Positions 12,762 through 23,150 of a DNA stretch of 64,000 nt are shown here, piece after piece. The stretch's first letter is position 1. Each line of letters starts with the position of its first letter. The DNA comes from Castor canadensis (lineage: Eukaryota > Chordata > Mammalia > Rodentia > Castoridae), in contig NC_133394.1 of assembly GCF_047511655.1 (NCBI RefSeq), forward strand, positions 108,892,343 to 108,956,342. The letters are read 5' to 3'. A program made the position numbers and the translations under genes. The notes under the pieces are model-generated. The model did not search any database. It was not told where the DNA came from and worked only from the letters and a program-made list of their open reading frames with translations.

Positions 12762-12905
12762 AAAGACCGAAGGCCCTTCCTACTACCTCCATGCACCCAT
12801 TAAAAAGTCTTACCATCTCATAACATTGACATGCTGAAACCAAGCTTCCAATACATTAGCCTTTGGGGAAGAAACACTTAAGCCATATCCAAAACATAAC
12901 AGAGG

Positions 12906-15424
12906 AAAACATTTATGCACTAGAGGAGGAAAATATTTTTAGGGGGTACTTGTATATATTATCTACTGAAATTATGGACCAAGACTTGAAACTACAGAGA
13001 TAACTGTGCTTCACTGGTAAAGTAGGGAGAACTAAATGGACTGCACCATATTGAAATCTCATCTCTTGAGTTGAATGATGCTCAGACCAGGCTTTATGAG
13101 TCACATATGTCATGCTTGTTATTTTAGATTTCAGATACTCACACTGTGACTTGAAACAAAGATGTAAATTTTTATTAAAAGCAGTCATTTCTTATTAAAG
13201 TAAAAAATTAACATAAATAATGGCTATCATTATAAACAGAAGAGGCCATAGACTTAGCTGAATGTAGAAAATCAAGCACATAAAGTGAGTGTATCCAAAG
13301 CCGAAGAAGACAGTTTATTGGTCTTTGGCAGCACGTTTGTTCTATCATTTTATTTTTAAAAATGCTTTAGAACATGTGTCAAAATTACTATAAGCTCAGG
13401 AACAGTAAAAGAATGGAAACAAAACAAAGACAGACTGATAAATCAAAAGATAGAGAGTTATGTCTTCAAGATAAAAGGAAGTTTAAATCAAATAAATAAA
13501 CAATACATCTGGTTTCAAATGAATTTCAGCTATTAGGAAAGAAGGATGTATTATTATTTAACTAAACAAGAAAGGCAATCAGAATGTAATGAAAACTAAT
13601 AGAAAATTTAATTAATATCTCAGAGCTAACTTAAAAGCAAATAACAAAAGCAAAAGATATCTTGAGATTGGAGAAGAGAGTGATCCCTTAAAGCTGCAGA
13701 TTAATTATTAATGATCATTTAGCTAGGTCCCAAAACTTAAGAATCAAGATAGAAAAAGCAAAGTCCCCAAATAACATACAATTGAGAGGAAAAATTCCAA
13801 GAAGATTGATGTAAACTCATCAAACTGAACCTGGGTGAATTTCAGGGAAAATAGTTGTTGTGGATTTGCATATGAGTACTGTATTAAAGGGAATCATACA
13901 TGAGGCTTATGGAATTAAGGATAAAAATGATGACGTATTTTCAGGGAGCCAAGACTCTTCTGAAAACTTACAGCTTTCTGTACTTAATAGTCTCAGGGTT
14001 GATTTGTAATTTCTAGTGAAAAAGGTCATAAAACGTAGGTATTGAATTTTTTGACCCCTATTACAGCAATCTAACAAGAAAATTAGTAGACTGTGATTTT
14101 AAATTACATTGAGATTCCTGTTTGGAGCTGCCTTATCTTTTCACTTAAACAGTTGTTTTGATTAAAATTAATGAATTAAATATGTAATGCTTAATGAAGT
14201 TCAGAAGTTCATCACTTGGATGTTAAAACATGTGTTAATTAGGGAGAGAGACAGAAAAAATAAAATGTTGATTCATTAAATGCAAGGACAAATATTAAGT
14301 TAAACTCTTCATAAAAGGTTCAGACAAAATTACAAATAAAAAAATTTCAGTGAATAGAGTGAAAATTCCATTTCAGAAACTTTGTATTATTATATCACTT
14401 ACTTTGTCAATGATGAGTATATTAAACTCATTGGCAATTCATTGCACTTCTTAAATGTTCCAATACAATTTGTAATATTTAATGGGTATTCACAATGACA
14501 TGACTCCTCTATTTGTTTTCCAATTATATACAAGTGATGACTGCCTTGCCTCTGTTTTGCCCTTTATTTTGCCACTTGGGATAGATGTTTCTCAGCTTCA
14601 CTCAGATAATATATTCTATGTCTTGTTTTTGCTGTAATCAGTATTTTCAATAATTATTATTTCTGTTAAGTGTTATTCTTACCATGTAAAGATGCTCAAT
14701 GTTTTTATGCCTATCCTTTTGTGCCATCCTGTATTTCTATTAACCATGTTACCTATGAGCACTTTTTATAAGAATCAGAAGAAATACTTGTCTATTTACT
14801 TTTTTATTTATAAATAAGGAAGAAAAATACATACATGGAAACAAAACTTATTTCTCTCCTTCTATTCCTCCTTCAAAAGAACAGTTTCTGAATTTTCAAG
14901 TATTACTGAAGAACTAAATAATGCTTATAGAAGAATGCATCCTCTTACACGGCCTCTTTCTAAATCTTTCTCTGTAATTGTGTGTCCTGAAAAAAAAGAA
15001 ACAGTTTTCATTTAATAAGCCATTTTTTACTCTGTCTCACAAATCCAGGCGACTTAGAAAATATTCCTAGCATTAGAAGCTAGACTTCAATTGGTTATCC
15101 GTAAACTTCTTTTATATTTTCAGTGTATTGCAATAATCTATATTCTTACTCAGACTATCTTTAGCAGCCTCTCTTGTATTCAAGGATATACCTTAAATCA
15201 ATTTTACCTGGAAACAAGATTTAATTGCAGTTGCTGCACTTTAAATATGTACTAATGAAGCTTTTGCTAATGTATAGACATTAAACAATCCTGGGTAATA
15301 TGGAATGTTTTAAAAATAACTTCGATTTGTTAAACTAAAATTCATTATAGAAATATTAATTAATTCTTACCATCTACAAAATACTATCAAATACAGTGCT
15401 CTGTACTGGACATGTACTGGATTA
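12906..15424. other. No recognised feature (2.5 kb)
   Basis: AT-rich sequence. A 91-codon minus frame at 12913-13188 matches nothing I recognise. No repeat could be assigned. Confidence 0.45.
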
Positions 15425-15938
15425 TTTATCCATTGCTGTGTGATAATTCCCACAAACACAGCAGTTTGCAAGAGCGAATAGACTTTGTTATGTTGTTACT
15501 GTGGCTAGGAGTCAAAGGACAGCTCACTTCTGGCTCACATCAGGATCCAATATGATCACAACCAAAGAGTCAGATGGTGGTGTTCTGGGTCCTCTTCTTG
15601 GCTCACATGATTGGAAGCAGAATTCATTTTCTTGCAGACGTATAAGTCATGACAGTTTGCTTCTTCAACAACAATAGGATAGCTTCTCTGTAGCCTTGAC
15701 TCTATTATTAAGGGCTCATATGATTGGGTCAGGCACACATTGTATTATACCCATTTTGATTAAATAAGTGAATTGATTAGGAAATTTATATCTGCAACAG
15801 GTTTTCACATCTGCTATATGATGTGACCTATCATGAGAGTGGCCTCAGTTGTCACAGCCACAAAGAGAGGGGTTTCTGCACACAGCCTGACCAGAGTGTA
15901 GAAACAGAGGGGACAATCTTAGAATTCATCCTACCACA
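15425..15938. repeat. LTR-like ancient interspersed repeat
   Basis: The start 'tatttatccattgctgtgtgataattccc' theme and the end '...catcctaccaca' match a common mammalian LTR-type repeat whose consensus begins 'ttatctattgctgtgtaaca' and ends 'ggctgcctaccaca'. Internal blocks such as 'cagctcacttctggctcaca' fit. I am not sure of the family name. Confidence 0.5.
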
Positions 15939-15949
15939 TCAGTGGTAGA

Positions 15950-16705
15950 GTAAAATGGAGTTTTACTCAGCCACAAGGAATAATGACACCATGTGGTTTG
16001 AAGATAAATGGATGCAATTGGAGGTCATCATATTAAGTGAAGTAAGCCAGGCTCAGAAAGACAAAAGCTTGCATGTTTTCTCTCATAAGTGGAAGATAGA
16101 TTCAAAATATAAACATATACACAAAAACAAACATGATCAAATACAATCTCATATGTAGAACATGTTTGTAGTACTGGAACTATTCTATGGAACTCAGGGA
16201 AGAAGGAAAAGGAAATGAGAAAGAGAGTCAATGATATTGTAAAACATAACACCTGTGAATGTAGAGGACATAACAATATGAATTAAAAGCTGTTGCAAAA
16301 AGGGGATGGTAGGGAAACAGTAAAGGTGAGTAATGGAAGGGGTTGGAAGGACAAAAGTAAAGTGTACTCACAGTGAGGATGTGTGAAGAAACTCCTTTGA
16401 ACATTGACTTACAAATTATAATGAAAGATAAGACTGTAACATTGGTGGAGTGTGTGTGTGTGGGGGGGTACATTTGGGAGGGAGAGAGTGAATGAAGGAA
16501 ATTGAGTGAAGGAATATAGTTGATGGACTTCATATAACCACATGAAATAAAATAATGAAATCTTTTCAATTCCCTAAAGTGAAGAGGGAAGGGGTCAAGA
16601 GGGAGAGATGGTAGGCTGCTGTAACAATGCAATATATAAGCATATTTGGAATTGTAACAATGAATCCCTCTGTGCAACAATTTATCCTAATTTAATAAAA
16701 AATAA
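15950..16705 (+). mobile_element. L1 LINE 3' end, 5'-truncated
   Basis: Starts with the last part of ORF2 (from 'aaaatggagttttactcagc' at about 15953), followed by a 3' UTR that includes a G-rich run at 16463-16469 and ends around 'ttaataaaaaataattc'. The 3' UTR resembles the plus-strand L1 end at 59.93-60.35 kb. An antisense frame of 150 codons at 16228-16680 is only a shadow of this UTR. Confidence 0.75.
15955..16107 (+). pseudogene. L1 ORF2p extreme C-terminal fragment, frameshifted
   Basis: Reads MEFYSATRNNDTMWFEDKWMQ, then LEVIILSEVSQAQKDK, clearly the end of L1 ORF2p. Near 16066 the frame slips by one base. The expected MFSLI-G motif continues in the neighbouring frame to a stop, so the fragment is dead. 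It is the 3' remnant of the L1 at 15950 and has no function of its own. Confidence 0.8.
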
Positions 16706-16775
16706 TTCTTCCTATCACAAATATCTGCTTGATGGAACTCAAATGCCTGCAATTTTTTTTCAGAATTGCAATCAG

Positions 16776-16920
16776 TACATACACATATGTACATATATGT
16801 ATATAAAGTTTGTGCATGCTCCCAATTTGAGAACTGTATATATGAGAAAGATATAAATTAGAAATACATGCATATATGTGCATAAATACATATGCATATG
16901 TATCTATATATATATATTAT
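16776..16920. repeat. AT-rich alternating purine-pyrimidine tract
   Basis: Dense runs of ACATATGT, ATGCATATG and a terminal (TA)n at about 16906-16918. Low-complexity, probably a decayed (TA/TG)n microsatellite. Confidence 0.6.
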
Positions 16921-17120
16921 CATTTGATATATCTGAGCCAAAACATCAATGAATTTTTGCTTACTATATCCACTGTGAAGATATATTTATTCTAGAGAAA
17001 GAGGTAAAGGTGAATTATCTTGAACATTTGAATATCTTTTTCTCCCCACACTGGACAGTTATATACAAGTAGATGTTCTCTTAAATTAACTTCTTATTAA
17101 TCTAGCCAAGGAAGGCATAT

Positions 17121-17189
17121 TTTCTTTCTTTCTTTCTTTCTTTCTCTCGCTCTTTCTTTCTTTCTTCCTTCCCTCCTTCCCTCCCTCCT

Positions 17190-17220
<31 letters not shown>
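17121..17220. repeat. Polypyrimidine microsatellite (CTTT)n / (CCTT)n / (CT)n
   Basis: About 100 bp of almost pure C/T on the plus strand: tetranucleotide CTTT units, then CCTT/CCCT units, then about 12 CT units. It sits exactly at the poly(A) end of the minus-strand L1 that begins at 17221, so it probably grew from that L1 tail. Confidence 0.9.
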
Positions 17221-17222
<2 letters not shown>

Positions 17223-17880
17223 TCCATTGTTTTTACATTTACTCACATGTGTATACATTGTTTGGGGCACTTTCCCCCACACTTCTGGGCAGAACCTGTT
17301 CCACCCTCTTGTTCTCCAATTTTGTTGAAGAGAAAACATAAGCGATAATAAGAAAGACATAGAGTTTTTGCTAGTTTGAGATAAAGACAGCTATACAGAG
17401 AGATTCCTAGTGTTGCATCCATGCATTTGTGTATTGCAACCCACATTAGTTCATCTCTACCAGACCTCTTCACTATTTCCTGGTTCCCCTTCCCATAGTG
17501 GCCTCTGCCAGTTTAAGATTACTATATTTGCTCCTCTACAGTGAGCGCATCAACTATATTCAAGTTTTAGGTTTCCTTTTCTTTCCCTATTCCTCCCATG
17601 TGCATTCTCCTGTTAGTGGGAGACCCATGTTCAATAATATTTTTGCATTTGTTTTAGGTATATAATCCACATATGAGGGAGAACATGTAATATTTGGCCT
17701 TCTGAGCCTGGCTAACTTTGCTTAAGATGATGTTCTTTAGTTCCATCCATTTATTTGCAAATGACAACATTTCATTCTTCTTTGTGGCTGAATAAAATTC
17801 CATTGTGTATAAATGCCACATTTTCTTAATCCATTTATCAGTAGTGGGGCATCTTGGCTGTTTCCATAGCTTAGGCACCT
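17221..17880 (-). mobile_element. L1 LINE 3' end, 5'-truncated
   Basis: The minus strand carries the ORF2 C-terminus (right) and 3' UTR (left). Shared 3' UTR blocks include the antisense of 'ataagaaagacatagagttt' near 17350 and 'ggcagaacctgttccaccct' near 17288, as in the 10.5-kb copy. The 5' truncation is near 17878. Confidence 0.85.
17654..17877 (-). pseudogene. L1 ORF2p C-terminal fragment, uninterrupted
   Basis: Minus-strand frame reading KLWKQPRCPTTDKWIKKMW, then HLYTMEFYSATKKNEMLSFA, NKWMELKNIILSKVSQAQK and MFSLICGLYT to a stop. This is the last part of L1 ORF2p without internal stops or shifts. Upstream of KLWKQP the frame runs into unrelated flanking sequence, which marks the 5' truncation. 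Only the C-terminus of the reverse transcriptase protein is present, so it cannot act. Confidence 0.85.
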
Positions 17881-18712
17881 GTATTTCTGAGTTCTGCTTT
17901 GTTAAAGGAAAAAATTCTCTGGTTGAATTATAAATTATGATCCCCAATCAACTTAAATATTTCCTTTTTAAAATTTTATCTTCAATAGTTTGTAGAGGAT
18001 ATGTTAGTGTAAAAGTGAATCAATAAGAAAAAGAATTTTGAAGATAGAGATAATGAAGTAATACTTGAAATTTGTATTATCTGAAGAAATGCAATCCAGT
18101 GTGTAATTATCTAATAATATGCTAATAATGATACTGGTTTTGATTTATATATGTTTTAAGCCTAGCAAAACATCTTAAGAATATTTTCAATTTTATTTTA
18201 TTTTTGCAGAAATATAGGAATTGTTACACATACTTTATTGAAGCAGAAAATTAAAAAGACCAATATTCTGCATTTTAACCTTCTTATATAAATCAAAATT
18301 GAATAATATTTTCTAAGCCTTGTTGGATTTAGGCAGGGGTATCTGCCCACCAACAGCATGTTTCTGAATTTCAAATGGATATTTTTGATAACTATAATTC
18401 TCAGAATCAGCAGGAGTTCAAACCATCCCAGAAAATCATTTGGTTATTTTTTTATTCAGGGTAAACCAGACAAAACAACCATTATGCACACTGCAAATCA
18501 AAGTGCTGTTTAAACATGTACAGCTATCTTCATCCACTGATCCAGTAGTTTCTCCCATATCTACAAAATTTAATTTTATTGATTAAAACTTTTCAATGAA
18601 TCAAATTTGTACCATCATGTGGGAAATGAACAGCTAATTCAACAATTTGATAGAAAAATGAATTTTTACATACTCTGTATGCCTTCTTGTAGTAACTCAT
18701 GCAGTCTTGTGA
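17881..18712. other. No recognised feature
   Basis: AT-rich unique-looking sequence between an L1 and a MIR. Nothing recognised. Confidence 0.4.
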
Positions 18713-18840
18713 CTGAAAGATCACAGGCTTTGTTGTCAGTTGGATCTTGGTGTGAATCATTATTTTACCAGACACAAACAGTCTTTCCAAAGTTGTTCAA
18801 ATCCTCTAGGATTCAATTTCCTTTTGTACACATGGATAGG
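18713..18840 (+). repeat. MIR (SINE)
   Basis: 'gaaagatcacaggctttgtt', 'gtcagttggatcttggtgtg' and 'aatttccttttgtacac' follow the MIR order: AGAGCACAGGCTTTGGAGTCAGA..., then the CTGGGTTTGAATC block, then the CAGTTTCC block. Strongly diverged. Confidence 0.6.
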
Positions 18841-18944
18841 GAGCAAAACCTACCTCAAGTTTGGCCTGAGCATTATGAAAGTCATAAGAAAAGCCCATTG
18901 TGATATTTATTCCATAATGTGAGCTCGTGAATGGACTTTCTTCT

Positions 18945-19750
18945 CCCTTGCTGTCTTCCTTCCTCCTTCATCCTTAATTTTTAAATAGCTTTATGAGATA
19001 TAATTCACATGTAACAAAATCCACCAACTTAAAGTGGAATAAAATCAAAGTACATTATATGTATTATTTGGAAGACTCATATGAAACTCTTCTTTGTATA
19101 ATTTAATATGTGCTATTAAAAACATTAAATGCCTTTATTATATTTACAAAATTGGGCAATCATTGTAGTGATTTTAGAATAATCATTACCACAGAAAGAA
19201 ATCCTGCCACTGATTAGCATGGTTAACCCCTCCTCTGAAAGAACCACTCTCTTTGTTTCTGTAGTTCTGCCAATTTTGAATACTATATGTAAATGGAATC
19301 TTACAAGGTGTGATGTTTTGTGATTAGCTTCATTGAAACAAAATATTTTCAAATTCCTTCCATATTTTAGCGTTCATAAATGCTTTATTATTTGTTGTGG
19401 CAGCATAATATTCTAGTGTATGGATATACCACATTTTCTTATCCATTCACGAATGAATGTTTGGATTGATTCCATACTGTAAACATTATGAAAAATACAG
19501 CTATACACTTTATTTTTTTAGGTTTATTTTTTATTTATTGTTATACTGGTTAGAGGTACATTGAGTTTTTGGGTGAATATGTGTTTTTGTTCCTTTTAGG
19601 TATACATTAAGTAATAAAGTTACTGGATCATGTGGTAATTGTACTTTTAACTTTTTTGGGAACTGTAAAAATTTTTCAAAGTGTCTATGCCATTTTGTGT
19701 ACCAACCAAGGATGAATGGTGGCTCTAAATACCTATATTCTAGTGAAAAT
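18945..19750 (-). repeat. Old L1 (L1M-type) 3' region
   Basis: The plus strand reads as the antisense of an old L1 3' end. It contains 'atagctttatgagatataattcacat', 'aatactatatgtaaatggaatc', 'gcataatattctagtgtatgga', 'ttatccattcacgaatga' and 'actggatcatgtggtaatt' in the expected order. Coding frames are lost. Around 19506-19560 a short T-rich piece interrupts it and resembles the end of a younger L1 3' UTR. Confidence 0.7.
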
Positions 19751-19754
19751 TTTT

Positions 19755-19945
19755 TAGTAGATTGAACATCACTAATCTGAAAATACAAAGTTCTAAATGC
19801 TGCAAAATACAAAATGTTGTTACTAATGCTTGACATCACAAGTGGAAAATTCTACACCAGACCTCATGTGGCAGATCTCAGTCAAAATGAAGATGCACTA
19901 AAAATAGTATATAAACAATCCTCTTTGGACTATTTCATTTTCAGA
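19755..19945 (-). repeat. Tigger-like DNA transposon fragment
   Basis: 'attgaacatcactaatctga', 'aaatgctgcaaaatacaaaa', 'gcttgacatcacaagtggaa' and 'cagacctcatgtggcagatc' match in order the antisense of a mammalian Tigger-type element (consensus themes 'gttgagcatccctaatccga' and 'gacctcatgtgatgggtcgc'). The family is from memory. The strand reflects the usual consensus orientation. Confidence 0.6.
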
Positions 19946-19974
19946 CTCAACCCATATCTACCAGGTTGGTATTT

Positions 19975-20092
19975 ATTTGGTTTTTGGTTTGCATGTGAAA
20001 GGATCTCACTATGTATCTCATGATAAACTTGAATTTGAACTCAGCATACAGAGTGTTAGATTACTGGTGTGTGCCACCATGCCAAGCTAGCA
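19975..20092 (-). repeat. B1 SINE (7SL-derived), monomer
   Basis: The plus strand reads as antisense B1: 'gtttttggtttgcatgtgaa', 'ggatctcactatgtatctca', 'aacttgaatttgaactcagc' and 'ttactggtgtgtgccaccat' followed by 'gccaagctag'. Diverged about as much as the surrounding old repeats. Confidence 0.7.
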
Positions 20093-20852
20093 CCTGCATT
20101 TAAATAGGTGTGAAGGTAGTACACCATAGTGGCTTTAATATAAATTTTTAATTGATTGTCTTTTTATTTTTGCATTCTAAATATTTGTTTTAAATACTGG
20201 GTAATAGTCTCTTCACAGAATATTTGCAGATATTTTCTACTACTTTATGAGTTGCATTTTTACGTTTTTGAAGTGCTGCTTTCAGCAAAAAAATTTTTTT
20301 AAATAATAATTTCATGAGGTTTTTATGTCATTAGCTGTGTCTGCATAGTGACTTTCATTCCCAGAGTTCTGCATAGAAAGTGAAATAAAAAATATAAATT
20401 TATAAGGAAAAACCTGATAAACACTACCTCAGTCAGACAATCAAAGTGAACATCAACAGTAATAAGTTGTATTTATAGTTTGTATCTTTGTTATATTTGA
20501 TGAAAATGATATTTAGCTCTATAGCCTTCTTTTCAAAAGTAATTAACACCAATCTAATTTTGAGAACAATACTAGATAAATCCCAGTTGAGGGACATTAT
20601 ACAAAACACATGACATTTGCTCCTCAAAACTGTCATTGGCATCAAACAAGGAGTTTTTGGCTCCACAACCAAGAGGAAGGCTCCCAAAGAGCAATGGTCT
20701 TCCAGGATGGGATCCTGGAAGTGAAAAAGAATATTAGTTATAACTTAAGAAAATTTGAAGAATATATTAACTTTAATTAATAAAAATGTATCAATATTGG
20801 CTCATTAAATGTAACAAATATGCTTTACTAATGTAAAATGATGAGAAAAGGG
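20093..20852. other. No recognised feature
   Basis: AT-rich, no repeat or gene assigned. An 84-codon minus frame at 20433-20687 has no recognised homology. Confidence 0.4.
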
Positions 20853-20937
20853 GATGGTGTTAGAGGTGTAGCTCAGTAATAGAGCATGTGCTTAGCAAGT
20901 GTGAGGCCTTGGCTCAATCCACCCCTCGCACACATAT
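20853..20937 (+). repeat. ID-like SINE (tRNA-derived)
   Basis: 'gaggtgtagctcagtaatag' with 'agcatgtgcttagcaagtgt' and 'gaggccttggctcaatccac' is the ID-element layout, derived from a tRNA-Ala-like gene with A-box and B-box blocks. It is not a tRNA gene because the 3' half does not pair back to the acceptor. Confidence 0.75.
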
Positions 20938-22422
20938 TTTTGTCATGGTTGTCTTGGGCTAGAAGCAGGGGTACAAAATGAACTAGATCCTTTCACGTTC
21001 CACAAGGCTTCATTCAAGATGACAATCAGTGATGCATTTCTCATCTGGGGCCAGATTCTTCTGCCAAGTTCACATAGGTTATTGGAAGAATTCAGTTCCT
21101 TTTAGGTATGTGACAAAGATATCCATGTACTTGTCAATTCTTAACTAAGAACTGCTCTAAGAAATTAGAAAAGAAAAGTAGTTCCTGGCCAATTAGGGCC
21201 TAATCTAATATCAAAATGATTTGCTTTCTTCAAAGACTGCAAGAATATATCTCTCTAATGTCCTTGTAGACTGACAAAGTGGGGTCTTTATAATCCAATA
21301 TAGGCATGAAAAAATAATTCAATGTCACTTAACAAGGGATCTATTATACCATCAAGCTTACAGATTTCATCCACAATCAAGAAGAAATTATACAAGGAAT
21401 GTGCACCAGGAAATGGAGAACCCAGCATTGTCTTAGAATTCTATCTAACACAGATGTTAAGAAACAAAAATGAAGCATATTCTTCTCTCCTTCAGGCCTG
21501 TGCTCATAATGGAATTAGTTTTATTACACAGTCCCATTTATATAGCTTTCTGCCCCTGGCAAATCAAAAATGTTAAATTCAAAACAGGAGAAAAAAATCA
21601 GAAAATTTTATGAGATAACAAATGCATCAAAGGAGAATGAAAGACAATTTTTTTCAGAAATCCCAATGTGAGCCATTCTTGGAAGTCAGTATGTAAGGGA
21701 AGAACCTGGGATTCAACCTTCTGAGGTTAAGAATTTTTATGAGGCAAGGACTTGGGAATGGGCTTCAGTGATACGGTATGACAAGTAAGAAGACTACAGC
21801 ACATGTTTGGGAAAATTTGTTTTTAGTTAATGCATGTGTTCAATTATGGTGATTGGTGACATTCTTCAATTTGAGATTATACGGAAGCCAATCACCTTCA
21901 GAAGCCCATCCTGGAGCATCCACTTCCTGGTGTAGAAGAATGAGTATGGTATGAAACCCTACATTTGTACAAGGGAGATAATATCTATCTGAAGTATTAT
22001 AAAAATTAAAAATTAAGCATGTAATATGCCAACTATAGTGTCCAACAAATAACAATTAATTATCTACAAGTATCATTATTGAATGTTAAAACCTTTATCA
22101 ATAAAAGATAATTCTTCTATCATTCAAGGAAATACTATTTTCCTTATTTTAAGAGCAGAAAACTATTAATTCAAAGCTCAAAGAATATTCTTAGACCAAA
22201 CAGTGTTTGAGAATATAACTAGCCCACAGTTATTTAAGTTAATTAATGCTATTGAAATGTGTCTACAGAAATTATTAAAATAATAAAGAATTCATGAATA
22301 TATCCTTTCCAAATCTAAGAAGTTATAAATTAAAAATTATATGCATAGAGATGTACATTTTTGCCAAACATTTTAAAACCTATTAAAAATTCACAATTAA
22401 ACAGTAAGCAATATAGACCTGT
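20938..22422. other. No recognised feature
   Basis: No gene or repeat recognised over about 1.5 kb. Plus and minus frames of 71-84 codons (21322-21576, 21840-22055) resemble nothing known. Confidence 0.4.
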
Positions 22423-22436
22423 AAAAATCCTGGCTA
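22423..22436 (+). repeat. Target-site duplication, left copy (14 bp)
   Basis: AAAAATCCTGGCTA is repeated at 22799-22812 around the L1 3' end. Confidence 0.88.
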
Positions 22437-22798
22437 CCTTAACGCAGAGAAACTAAAGCAGATACCTTAAAGCAACTGAGGCCAATAGGAAAAGGGGAAC
22501 AGGTACTAGAGAAAAGGTTAGATCAAAAAGAATTAACCTAGAAGGTAACACCCACGCACAGGAAATCAATGTGAGTCAATGCCCTGTATAGCTATCCTTA
22601 TCTCAACCAGCAAAAACCCTTGTTCCTTCCTATTATTGCTTATACTCTCTCTACAACAAAATTAGAAATAAGGGCAAAATAGTTTCTGCTGGGTATTGGG
22701 GGGGAGACGGAGTGGGTGGTAAGGGAGGGGGTGGGGGCAGGGGGGAGAAATGAACCAAGCTTTGTATGCACATATGAATAATAAAAGAAAAATGAAAA
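22437..22798 (+). mobile_element. Young 5'-truncated L1 3' UTR insertion
   Basis: Starts directly with 'ccttaacgcagagaaactaa' after the duplication and ends in 'aataaaagaaaaatgaaaaa'. It contains only the L1 3' UTR, with a G-rich tract at 22690-22746. By eye the roughly 250 bases before the G tract are essentially identical to those in the copy at 28360-29009. A 14-bp target-site duplication and a GT/AAAAA insertion site fit L1 endonuclease integration. No coding sequence. Confidence 0.92.
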
Positions 22799-22812
22799 AA
22801 AAATCCTGGCTA
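22799..22812 (+). repeat. Target-site duplication, right copy (14 bp)
   Basis: Copy of 22423-22436. Its leading A's merge with the poly(A) tail, so the exact start is ambiguous. Confidence 0.85.
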
Positions 22813-23034
22813 ATTGTGTTTACAGGGTGCAAAAAAAGTACAAAATAAAAACTAAAACATTTTCCCTTGAAACTCCCCAAATAAGGTTTATTTTTCTCTG
22901 CGTTCACGCAGATTAATATATACAAATGTATGAAATACCTTTGTTAAATAACACTTGAGACTGAATAAATAGTTCTCAAACTGTTATGTATAAGCAAATT
23001 AAGTTTCAGTCTGCCTCACAAGATTATCAAGGGG

Positions 23035-23150
23035 CAAAATTTTTACTCCTATTTTGAACACAAGGTCATTGATACCCAGGGAATTTACTTGACTCATCCA
23101 AGCTAATACGGCTAGTTACTAGGGAACCCAGCTTCCTACTACACAATCAC
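23035..23150 (-). repeat. MIR fragment
   Basis: 'cccagggaatttacttgact', 'catccaagctaatacggcta' and 'gttactagggaacccagc' follow the antisense MIR order (gaggttaagtaacttgccca, aggtcacacagctagtaagt, ggcagagccggga). Diverged. Confidence 0.45.

Larger units (their letters stand above)
11861..12905 (-). repeat. MaLR-type LTR, interrupted by two L1 insertions
   Basis: The plus strand begins with 'cattagtatgctttttgttc' and continues 'gataaaatacaaagactggg', the antisense start typical of MST/THE1-like MaLR LTRs. It runs to about 12117 with an internal A-run at 12031-12043. It resumes as a short piece at 12287-12327 and again from 12745, where 'cataacattgacatgctgaa' and a terminal 'ccatatccaaaacataac' fit the far end. 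The pieces join logically once the two L1 segments are removed, so the LTR is the oldest layer here. It is probably related to the plus-strand LTR at 1.54 kb. Confidence 0.6.

Noticed and set aside
16228..16680. 150-codon minus-strand frame, the longest in the window
   Set aside because: It is the antisense of an L1 3' UTR and continues with no recognisable protein features.
20853..20937. tRNA-Ala gene
   Set aside because: The A-box and B-box resemble a tRNA, but the 3' half does not fold into a cloverleaf and the sequence fits an ID-type SINE.
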